NCBI RefSeq assembly: GCF_004001065.1
Contig: NZ_BIML01000001.1
Coordinates: 62,001 to 126,000, forward strand
DNA: 64,000 nucleotides
From: Paenibacillus xylaniclasticus
Lineage (GTDB): Bacteria > Bacillota > Bacilli > Paenibacillales > Paenibacillaceae
Reading direction: 5' to 3'
This document shows, one piece after another, positions 50,951 through 58,267 of this stretch (position 1 is the stretch's first letter; every line of letters starts with the position of its first letter). A program made the translations under genes and the position numbers. The notes below the pieces were generated by a model, which did no database searches, was not told the DNA's origin, and worked only from the letters and a program-made list of their open reading frames with translations.

Positions 50951-51733
50951 CTATGGCTCGTAAATCATTTTGACCGTCATGCCACCGTCCACCGTCAGGT
51001 TCATTCCTGTCACGAAGTCGTTCTCTCGGTCGGTCAAGTACATGCAGGCGCGTACAATATCATCAGTCCGCCCGACGCGCCCGGCTGGATGCTGTGCATG
51101 ATCGACCTCCCTAAGCGCGCTGTAGTCACCTGTCTCGATCCAGCCAGGACTAATACAATTGACGCGTATACCGTCCGTTCCTAGCGACACCGCCATCGCA
51201 TGCGTAAGCGATACAATCCCCCCCTTAGATGCGGCATAAGCCTCTGTATTCGCCTCCGACATCGCCGCCCGTGTAGAGGCGATATTGACGATTCGCCCGC
51301 CAGTTCCTTGCGCCTTCATGACCATCGCTGCAGCTCGCGAGCATAGAAACGTTCCTCGCAGATTCGTATCGATGACATCATCCCACTGCTCGATCGACAG
51401 ATCGTAAGGCGATACCGTATGCCCGAAGCCAGCGTTATTAATAAGAACATCCACCGTGCCAAAACGTTCAACCGCCGCTTGGAATAATCGTTCGATTTGA
51501 TCCGGGAACCGAAGATCGGTAAGCTGAAACATGATCTGGTCTTCGCGAATCCCCTTCTTCCGCAGCATGTCAATCGTATGACGGCCCGTTTCCTCGTTCC
51601 GATCGGACAGGACAACGCGATTACCTGCCGCTGCGTAAGCAGCAGCAAGCGCCGAACCGATGCCGCCTGCCGCTCCTGTAATGACAACCGTATCGACCGG
51701 GCTGCGCTCGGCTTGTTGAATGCTGTCTCGCAT
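50951..51733 (-). CDS. Short-chain dehydrogenase/reductase
   Basis: A 260-residue SDR. The cofactor loop is TGAAGGIG at 19-26, with an Asp after the second strand in LSDRNE favouring NAD(H) over NADP(H). NNAG is present and the catalytic Ser-Tyr-Lys is in ASTRAAM and YAASK. The C-terminus, NLTVDGGMTVKMIYEP, is typical of the glucose-dehydrogenase-like group. It starts one base after the stop of the MOSC gene, so the two form an operon. Substrate unknown. Confidence 0.92.
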   Translation of the reverse strand: MRDSIQQAERSPVDTVVITGAAGGIGSALAAAYAAAGNRVVLSDRNEETGRHTIDMLRKKGIREDQIMFQLTDLRFPDQIERLFQAAVERFGTVDVLINNAGFGHTVSPYDLSIEQWDDVIDTNLRGTFLCSRAAAMVMKAQGTGGRIVNIASTRAAMSEANTEAYAASKGGIVSLTHAMAVSLGTDGIRVNCISPGWIETGDYSALREVDHAQHPAGRVGRTDDIVRACMYLTDRENDFVTGMNLTVDGGMTVKMIYEP

Positions 51734-51734
51734 C

Positions 51735-52418
51735 TTAATTCACCTTCTCCAATTCCGATTCACCCGTAAGTCGATCGAGACGAGCTTGAAGCGTCTTGCG
51801 CCAGCTTGCGGAGAGCTCATCGACAGCAAGCAGCTTACGGATGCCAGCCAGGTCTGATTTATTATGGTGCATAACAAGATTCGCCTCGGCGATCGTAATA
51901 GCAGCGTCATGCCTTTCCTCGATCACGGCCTTATCCCCTGCCTTTACTTCTCCTTCGATTAACACCCTGAAATAAAATCCGGTATACCCCGTCGCTGTAA
52001 CCCACTCGCCTAATTCCGGAACGCCATGTCTGGCGCCAAGCTTGAAGCAAGGCTGACGCGGTTGGCTGACCTGCAGAAGAGCGGTGCCGATTCGCACCTT
52101 ATCGCCGATGCACCAATCTTCTTCATCCCGACCGGACAAAGTGAAATTTTCTCCGAATGAGCCCGCCTCCAGTTGACGGCCCAACCGTTCCTCCCAATAT
52201 GGATAATGATCGAAGCTATAGACACATACTGCTTTATCAGGACCGCCGTGATTAACCAAATCCGCTTGACCATCGCCTGGCAGTCCGTCGAACGATACCT
52301 TTATCCTGTCTTGTACCGATTGCTTGCGAATGCCGGAGACAACAACCTTTTCTCCATGCTTCAGCGAGGCTGGAAGCCCGACGTTCACGGAAATAATCGT
52401 CGCATTCGTACCTTTCAT
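51735..52418 (-). CDS. MOSC-domain protein (YiiM type)
   Basis: A 227-residue protein. The MOSC domain (about 30-165) has DGLPGDGQADLVNHGGPDKAV and the conserved Cys in QPRQPCFKLG, the residue that binds a molybdenum-cofactor sulfur or a metal in this family. The C-terminal 3-alpha segment (about 170-215) is the YiiM-type extension. Such proteins reduce N-hydroxylated compounds in YiiM/mARC-like systems. AGGGGGGAA precedes the ATG. Confidence 0.9.
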   Translation of the reverse strand: MKGTNATIISVNVGLPASLKHGEKVVVSGIRKQSVQDRIKVSFDGLPGDGQADLVNHGGPDKAVCVYSFDHYPYWEERLGRQLEAGSFGENFTLSGRDEEDWCIGDKVRIGTALLQVSQPRQPCFKLGARHGVPELGEWVTATGYTGFYFRVLIEGEVKAGDKAVIEERHDAAITIAEANLVMHHNKSDLAGIRKLLAVDELSASWRKTLQARLDRLTGESELEKVN

Positions 52419-52608
52419 TTCCCGATTCCCCCCTTATTGCTCGCTGTAATAATCTGCGCTCATTATACCGAGAAACGCCAAACGATGGCAATTGCGGCGT
52501 TCCGTCGCCAATACTTCGACACAATTTGTCCACAATTTGTCACGTATCTGTTGTCGAAACCTTGACAACTGTGTATTTTTATGCGTTTCCCCGGGAAATA
52601 CCGCATAC

Positions 52609-54258
52609 TCATTTCCCATCCAGAAATAGCGGTCCGAATTTTCTTTCAATTCGTTGAAGCTCCAATCGGGTACGACGTGACGATAGACGCAATTTACTCT
52701 CGAAACGTTTCCCTCGAATAATCGATGCAGCCCAAGCGAGCGCTGCTACAAGAAGGAATGTATAGCCAACAGAATAGCCGAACAACAGTATACATCCGCT
52801 GGCGCTGCCAACCATGCCAATCCATGCCGTCCAATGAACGGCTGTGCTAACCCATCCTAGCCGCCAAGGCGCGTCATGCAGTTCCCTCCTGCTGCCACCG
52901 AACAAACGAAGACCAATCGGAATAGCACAGGCCGCTTGTACGGATGCTATCGCGAGGCCGGCTATCGTCAGAATCCCCTCTCCCCCGCTTCCATTCAGAC
53001 CGAAATAGACGGCTCCTAGAATACCGGATATGAAGGCAGCTGCCGTAATAGCTGCGGATGGCTTACCCGTATGGACAGAGACCTTACTTAAGCGGCTTTG
53101 ATCCGGTAGCGCTCCATCCCTGGACATGGCAAACAATGAACGCGACATCGCATTCATTCCTTGCATACCATTTAGGCCGATCGATACTGCAAGCAAGAGA
53201 ACGAGCAAAAGCTCCCACCCTCGCCAAACGCCGATAATCGATGCAAGCCAAGACGCGAAGGACAGATTATTCCATGAGGGATTCAGCGGTAATGTAACCG
53301 TTAAGATACAGAGCAGAACGAAGCCGATTAAGAAAACATAGACTGGAGCTAGAAAAACAGACCATGCGCTGCGCACTCGCGGATCAGCCGTCTCTTCAGC
53401 GCCAGAGGCGGCCCCTTCGCTGCCAATAAACATCCGTTGAAGCAGCAGCATGCCAATTATCCAGTCCGTCCACGATGAAGACATGGTGTCGGTGCTGCCC
53501 GTCAGTTTAATGCTGTTATCAAAAATAGACTGCGCCGGTACAACACCTGGCCAAGTCGCCCATGCTAGACAAGCAATAAGAGCGGCAGCGCCGCCTATAC
53601 CAATCCAAACACCAACGGACTGCAGCATTCCGCTGCCCCGTGATCGAGCAATATTGAACCACCACTGTATTAAATAGAATAACGCCATCCACACGATAGT
53701 CGTCCATTCAGCTTGCTTATAACGGAGTAATGAGGACAAATAGTCATCTATCATTTGCGCACCAAAAAAATTCATCAGCATCAGCATCGCAGCACTGCCG
53801 AGTATGTACAGCCAACCAGCAACCCAGCTCCACCTAACCCCGCCTAGCGCAAGTGACCAGTGATAAGGACCACCCGCAGTCGGAAAGGCGGAGCACAACT
53901 CCGCCATCGCAGCCCCAGCAGCGATGCCGAACAAGCCGAGCACAAGCCACCCCCAGCCAGCGACCGTCATACCTCCATATTGGACAGCCAATCCATATAA
54001 TGCTGCAGTACCGCCAAGCAACCCTAGCTGATTAAAAGAAAGACCGAACGAGGAGACACCGCCCCATCTTCTCCTTAATAACTGCGGATAACCCATCCGG
54101 TTCAGCTCATCCTTGTCATACACGAATTGAGCATAGTTAGAATTTCCATATGATTGATGTCTCGAAGCCCGAATGGCAAGATTCGCTCTTACTGCACCGC
54201 CTAAAGCCAACAAGCACAAGATTCCGAACGCTGCCAACGCCATTAATCCGACGATCAA
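52609..54258 (-). CDS. APC-superfamily amino acid permease
   Basis: A 549-residue permease with twelve hydrophobic segments of the amino acid-choline transporter type (ELNRMGYPQLLRRR before the first core helix; FGLSFNQLGLLGG; LCSAFPTAGGPYHWS, the substrate-binding helix). An additional N-terminal transmembrane segment precedes the core, and about 45 basic residues follow it. It imports an amino acid or amine. The TTG at 54258 after GAGGTG is preferred over the GTG at 54267, which overlaps that site. Confidence 0.9.
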   Translation of the reverse strand: MIVGLMALAAFGILCLLALGGAVRANLAIRASRHQSYGNSNYAQFVYDKDELNRMGYPQLLRRRWGGVSSFGLSFNQLGLLGGTAALYGLAVQYGGMTVAGWGWLVLGLFGIAAGAAMAELCSAFPTAGGPYHWSLALGGVRWSWVAGWLYILGSAAMLMLMNFFGAQMIDDYLSSLLRYKQAEWTTIVWMALFYLIQWWFNIARSRGSGMLQSVGVWIGIGGAAALIACLAWATWPGVVPAQSIFDNSIKLTGSTDTMSSSWTDWIIGMLLLQRMFIGSEGAASGAEETADPRVRSAWSVFLAPVYVFLIGFVLLCILTVTLPLNPSWNNLSFASWLASIIGVWRGWELLLVLLLAVSIGLNGMQGMNAMSRSLFAMSRDGALPDQSRLSKVSVHTGKPSAAITAAAFISGILGAVYFGLNGSGGEGILTIAGLAIASVQAACAIPIGLRLFGGSRRELHDAPWRLGWVSTAVHWTAWIGMVGSASGCILLFGYSVGYTFLLVAALAWAASIIRGKRFESKLRLSSRRTRLELQRIERKFGPLFLDGK

Positions 54259-54387
54259 GCTGTTCACCTCGACTTCTTAAGTTCGTTGTCGTACGAACCT
54301 CATTGCTTCCATTGTATGTAGCGGAAGGTGTAATCAGCACATAAGTCAAGTCTTCTTCAGGGACACTGATTGCACCATATAACAAAA

Positions 54388-54433
54388 AAGCTGTCCGCAT
54401 CGGCCGGTTCTCCAGCAAATATGCGAACAGCTT
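54388..54433 (-). terminator. Terminator of the receiver-domain gene
   Basis: On the minus strand AAGCTGTTCGCAT pairs with ATGCGGACAGCTT (one mismatch) and is followed by a T-run, 29 bases after the gene's stop. Confidence 0.85.
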
Positions 54434-54461
54434 CTATACCTATTTCTTCCTCACTAAAATA

Positions 54462-55085
54462 CTAATGCCTTATCTGTAGTTCGTCCAAGACATAATCTCG
54501 AACGTTAAATATATCGAACGGCTTAACTATAAATTTGGTTACACCCAGTTCTATCGCTTCACGTTCCTTATTCGGATCATCTAATGCAGAGATAATCGCG
54601 CACGAGACATCCGCATTGGGATTACCGTCCTGCTTCCGCCATCTACGCAATAGCTCGACGCCGTCCATACCGGGCATCTTCATATCTAATAACATCAGGT
54701 CTACAACGCGACTGCCGGCAAGCTCCAGCGCTTCTTCGCCACTTGCAGCCTCGTATACGTTCAACCCGGACGCTTCAAGCACTTCCCTCAGCATCAACCG
54801 AAGCATCGGTTGATCATCCACAATAAGGACGTTACACCCATCTGTACTTCCGGCATCGCGGCGAACAGACAAGGTCTTATCAGCTGTCGTACATTCTGGT
54901 TCTGTCTCTGCTTCAAGCAAACGCGAAGCTGGAACCTCATAGCTCGACTGATGAGCTTCGGTACTCCCCAATTCTGCAACTAAAGCCGTACTTCCTCCAA
55001 CGATTGAACTCTTCCGCCGCCGATGAATGACGAAGAGAGCGAAGAGCGCAACCGCTGTAGCTACAACTAATATAATGGGCAGCAT
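54462..55085 (-). CDS. Membrane-anchored response-regulator receiver protein
   Basis: A 207-residue protein: one N-terminal transmembrane helix (about 1-20) followed by basic HRRRK, a linker of about 60 residues without clear structure, and a receiver domain (about 85-205). The acidic pocket is Asp90-Asp91, the phosphorylation site is Asp134 in LLDMKMPGMDG, and the conserved Lys is Lys188 in FIVKPF. There is no output domain. A single-domain regulator tethered to the membrane is unusual; it may act by binding partners. AAGGGGAA precedes ATG 55085; no kinase is adjacent. Confidence 0.88.
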   Translation of the reverse strand: MLPIILVVATAVALFALFVIHRRRKSSIVGGSTALVAELGSTEAHQSSYEVPASRLLEAETEPECTTADKTLSVRRDAGSTDGCNVLIVDDQPMLRLMLREVLEASGLNVYEAASGEEALELAGSRVVDLMLLDMKMPGMDGVELLRRWRKQDGNPNADVSCAIISALDDPNKEREAIELGVTKFIVKPFDIFNVRDYVLDELQIRH

Positions 55086-55171
55086 GCTGCATGATTCCCC
55101 TTCTGCGTCGATAAGGTAACATGTACCCTTATGAAACGAATTGTTGTTCTGCCGCCTCATCGGGTTATGTA

Positions 55172-55783
55172 TTAGTCATTGACTACCATTGGACCAAGCG
55201 GTCCATCCTCGTTTATGATATCCTGCAGCTCATACACGGATATCGGAAAATAGGCAAAGCCGTAAACATAAGCTGTAAGCTCATACAGTTGAAAGTAAAT
55301 AACTAATGATCGATCCGCAATATAATAGTCTTGATCCGGGCGTATTGACTTGAACGGCTCAAGCGTATCGATTCTACGCTCCTTGATTTGCTTCGCTACG
55401 ATATCAGACAACCGCTTTACGTAATTCGAACCTGGCTTGAACAGCTGAGCCAGCGTATAAGCTTGCCCGTTGTCGGTATTAAACGTCAGCGACTTTTGCA
55501 GCGTCAGTCCGTGTGCTCCACCCGTGTACGCATAGTTATACAATGATAAGCTGAGCACGCCCTTCTCGTTCGTCTTCGTCTCGAACCAGCCGATCATCTC
55601 CGATCGTGGATCCTCGAGTGAACCTTGCTCCGAGATGAGCTGCTGTACACCTTTTCGAATATCTGTGTTAATGAAATGGTCGACAGCTTGAGTGGCGGCA
55701 CCAGACACGACAGGGATGTCCAGCGTAACCTTCTCATGCTGGGAATGATAGGTTTGAATGACTAACGGACGCTTAAACGCCAT
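55172..55783 (-). CDS. DUF3298/DUF4163-domain protein
   Basis: A 203-residue protein with a PdaC/RsiV-like DUF4163 segment followed by DUF3298 (YAYTGGAHGLTLQKSLTFN, then YYIADRSLVIYFQLYELTAYVYG). It has no signal peptide from this start, so it may be cytosolic or the start may be wrong, as most relatives are extracellular. An ATG at 55783 with GGTGG upstream is used; an in-frame ATG at 55819 precedes it. Function unknown, with lysozyme-binding in RsiV the best studied case. Confidence 0.75.
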   Translation of the reverse strand: MAFKRPLVIQTYHSQHEKVTLDIPVVSGAATQAVDHFINTDIRKGVQQLISEQGSLEDPRSEMIGWFETKTNEKGVLSLSLYNYAYTGGAHGLTLQKSLTFNTDNGQAYTLAQLFKPGSNYVKRLSDIVAKQIKERRIDTLEPFKSIRPDQDYYIADRSLVIYFQLYELTAYVYGFAYFPISVYELQDIINEDGPLGPMVVND

Positions 55784-55911
55784 ATGGAAGCCACCTTTCG
55801 ATAGGTTGGGATGGTCCATTGTATGCGTCTAACGAATCCGATCATGACATCCTGTATATACCGCCGCTAATAATGCCCATTCAAGCCATACGATGTACAC
55901 TCCGGTTATTG

Positions 55912-56637
55912 TTACAGCTGTCGGCGCTCCTGCTCCGTAAGCCGTCTGCCTTTCACATCGAACAGCAGCTTCCCGCCGCTTAATCCAAAGATACGGTCAG
56001 CGAAACGTTCCGCATAATCGCCGCCGTGAAGCGCTGCAATTACGACTAATCCCTGTTCCTTACACAATCGCTTCAAATCAGAGAGAACGCGATCGGCAGA
56101 ATGCGGGTCGAGACCCGTCACCGGTTCATCCGCTAATATTACCTTCGCACCGTGAACAAGTGCCCTCGCGATGGCGATCCGCTGCTTCTCGCCGCCGCTC
56201 AAATGAGTTGCTTTCGTATGCGCTTTGTCGAGCAGTCCAAGATTCTCGATCGTATCCATCGCACCCATATAATCATCGCCGCGAACCATTCCGGTCCACC
56301 GTCTCCACAGCGGTGTCTGATTAACCGAGCCGATAATAACGTTGCGAAGAGCGGTCTTATCTTTATATAGCACTGGCGATTCTTCAAGGTATGCCGCTTC
56401 ACGCCGAACCTTAATCCGTCCGCTAAGCGGATTGGCCGTAATGTTCTTACCGTCAAAATGGTAGGTGCCTTTAGTCCACGATTCCCGCATCGCCAGGCAA
56501 CGAAGCAGCATTGACTTGCCGCTGCCGCTCGCACCTTTTAACGCAATGAACTCACCGGACTCAATCTCGAAGCTAATGTCGTCCAAAGCTTTGGGTCCGC
56601 CAGGGATTTGCTTCGTTAGATGCGAAACTGAAATCAT
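55912..56637 (-). CDS. PhnC-like orphan ABC ATPase
   Basis: A 241-residue ATPase. Walker A is GASGSGKS at 35-42, the signature LSGGEKQR, Walker B VILADEPVTGLD and the switch His is in AALHGGDYAERF. The overall pattern resembles phosphonate-transport ATPases PhnC, but no permease or binding protein is adjacent, so it may serve a permease elsewhere. AAGGAG precedes the ATG. Confidence 0.85.
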   Translation of the reverse strand: MISVSHLTKQIPGGPKALDDISFEIESGEFIALKGASGSGKSMLLRCLAMRESWTKGTYHFDGKNITANPLSGRIKVRREAAYLEESPVLYKDKTALRNVIIGSVNQTPLWRRWTGMVRGDDYMGAMDTIENLGLLDKAHTKATHLSGGEKQRIAIARALVHGAKVILADEPVTGLDPHSADRVLSDLKRLCKEQGLVVIAALHGGDYAERFADRIFGLSGGKLLFDVKGRRLTEQERRQL

Positions 56638-56772
56638 AGCTTAATCTCCTTTATACCACTGCGAATGTCTGCTTCTCCACACACTAAGTTGAATCCCAGC
56701 TTTACATTCAATGAATGAGAAAAGAAGCGATTAGTTTATCTATTAATCTAGTTTAAAGTAAACAAAAAACAG

Positions 56773-56822
56773 TTTCCATCCGAACAAATGTTTGGTATAA
56801 TGAAAATAAGAACAAACGTTCG
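56773..56822 (+). promoter_or_regulatory. Promoter with two LexA-like (SOS) boxes
   Basis: TTTCCA (56773-56778), a 17-base spacer and TATAAT (56796-56801) form a promoter. CGAACAAATGTTTG (56781-56794) lies in the spacer and AGAACAAACGTTCG (56809-56822) near the start of transcription. The Firmicute LexA consensus is CGAAC-N4-GTTCG; the first box differs at one position and the second at one flanking position. Confidence 0.75.
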
Positions 56823-56861
56823 AACCCAACCATATTATGCACTTAAAGGAGGCGTATCATC

Positions 56862-57083
56862 ATGAAGCGCTGCATGAATTATCGTTATGTGGAGAAGTTA
56901 AGCCCGTTCCGGGATTTAACGTTCAAGTTTTATACGGACGGCAAGCTAACAATCATTGACAACGGGACTGGCGCTTCGGTTGCGCCGAATGAATTGCGAA
57001 GAGACAGCTTTGACTTCTATGTACGGAAACGTATCGAATATATTAAGAACGACCTTACAGCCAAGATGCTGAAATATGCTTAA
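56862..57083 (+). CDS. Small protein with LexA-box promoter
   Basis: A 73-residue basic protein with a very strong ribosome site (AAAGGAGG). It has no membrane segment. It is rich in Lys, Arg, Asp and Tyr, with YVEKLSPFRDLTFKFYTDGK and an alpha-helical C-terminus (FYVRKRIEYIKNDLTAKMLK). No family is recognised. Two LexA-like boxes overlap its promoter, so it may be induced by DNA damage, as are small cell-division or repair proteins in other Firmicutes. Confidence 0.75.
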   Translation: MKRCMNYRYVEKLSPFRDLTFKFYTDGKLTIIDNGTGASVAPNELRRDSFDFYVRKRIEYIKNDLTAKMLKYA

Positions 57084-57090
57084 ACCTTAT

Positions 57091-57119
57091 GCGGCATGCC
57101 GATGTACCAAGCATGCCGC
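57091..57119 (+). terminator. Terminator after the LexA-box gene
   Basis: GCGGCATGC pairs with GCATGCCGC around an eleven-base loop, followed by a pyrimidine-rich stretch. Confidence 0.8.
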
Positions 57120-57150
57120 TTCTTCTTTACCGTCTGGTATCTAATTCATG

Positions 57151-57288
57151 CTATATCGTTTCTTTGTTAATGCCATTAAGGCTTGGTGGACGTTCCGCTT
57201 GCTTTCTCTCCTTCGGAGTACGTTCTTCTTCCTTCAGACTCGCCTCGTTATGCTGATTGTTTATTTTTCTGCTTTTGTTATAAGGCAC
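57151..57288 (-). CDS. Small hydrophilic protein, possibly spore-related
   Basis: On the minus strand GTG 57288 lies eight bases after GGAGG and opens a 45-residue frame: MPYNKSRKINNQHNEASLKE, then EERTPKERKQAERPPS and LNGINKETI, stopping at TAG 57151-57153. The composition (Lys, Arg, Glu, Asn, Gln; almost no hydrophobic residues) suits small acid-soluble or disordered spore proteins, but no family match is certain. It is too short for default gene finding. Confidence 0.55.
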   Translation of the reverse strand: MPYNKSRKINNQHNEASLKEEERTPKERKQAERPPSLNGINKETI

Positions 57289-57427
57289 CTCGTTCACCTC
57301 CGCATGTTAGCATTCGCTCCGCTAAGTATCATTATTCCGTTTGACGAATGACCTTCCAATAGGGTAGATTGTTGACAGGAGGAAAGTGCAGCTACGCGGT
57401 CTTTCTGATAAAGGAGTCGTGCCCAAG

Positions 57428-58171
57428 ATGAAACAGAACATTTTCTTCGATCTGGACGATACACTAGTCTATTGCAACAAATATTTCCACCTGATTCTAG
57501 AACAGTTCAGCGACTCCATGCTGACATGGTTCAAGGGATACCCGGAAATAACAGAACAAGCCGTAAAGGACAAGCAGACCGAGATCGATATCGCTGGCGT
57601 TCAGGTGCTCGGATTTAAGAGCGACCATTTTCCTCAGTCGCTTATTGATACGTACAGATATTTCTCTAATCTGACAGGCCGCAAACGTTCCGCTGTTGAG
57701 GAAGATTTCTTATGGAAGCTTGGCCAAAGTGTATATGAACAAGAAGTGGAGCCGTACCCATTCATGGAGGAAACGCTGAATAATCTAGCCGAGGCTGGAC
57801 ACAAGCTTCATCTATATACAGGCGGCGAGATGCTTATTCAACAACGGAAGATCGATCAGCTGCAGCTAGCGCGGTATTTTGATTCCCGTATATTTATTCG
57901 TCGGCATAAGAATAATGAAGCGCTTGAATCCATCCTGAGTGAAGGCAATTTTGACCGCGATCATACGTGGATGATCGGCAATTCAATTCGTACCGATGTG
58001 GTGCCTGCACTAACCGCCGGGATTCATGCCATTCATATGAAGGTCGATACGGAATGGGCCTACAACAATGTTGACATTGCTGTTCAGCCTCGCGGTGCAT
58101 TTTTAACCTTGCAGCACTTACCCGAAGTACCTCCTGCAATCTATCGTTACGTAGAACAACGTCATTCATGA
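57428..58171 (+). CDS. HAD-superfamily hydrolase
   Basis: A 247-residue phosphatase of the haloacid dehalogenase group. Motif I is FFDLDDTLVY, with Asp8 and Asp10. A helical cap (about 40-110) is followed by motif II in LYTGGE, and motif IV in HTWMIGNSIRTDV. It resembles the class of small-molecule phosphatases with subclass I cap. AAAGGAG lies eleven bases before ATG 57428. Confidence 0.9.
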   Translation: MKQNIFFDLDDTLVYCNKYFHLILEQFSDSMLTWFKGYPEITEQAVKDKQTEIDIAGVQVLGFKSDHFPQSLIDTYRYFSNLTGRKRSAVEEDFLWKLGQSVYEQEVEPYPFMEETLNNLAEAGHKLHLYTGGEMLIQQRKIDQLQLARYFDSRIFIRRHKNNEALESILSEGNFDRDHTWMIGNSIRTDVVPALTAGIHAIHMKVDTEWAYNNVDIAVQPRGAFLTLQHLPEVPPAIYRYVEQRHS

Positions 58172-58180
58172 AATACGATG

Positions 58181-58223
58181 AGGCTTGCTGCCGTCAAGCG
58201 GACGCGTGACGTGCAGCAAGCCT
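58181..58223. terminator. Hairpin between convergent genes
   Basis: AGGCTTGCTGC (58181-58191) pairs with GCAGCAAGCCT (58213-58223); it stands between the HAD gene and topB, whose end is 45 bases away. Confidence 0.75.
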
Positions 58224-58267
58224 TATTGATGATCAATCATACAGTAATTAACATAATATCCATTATG

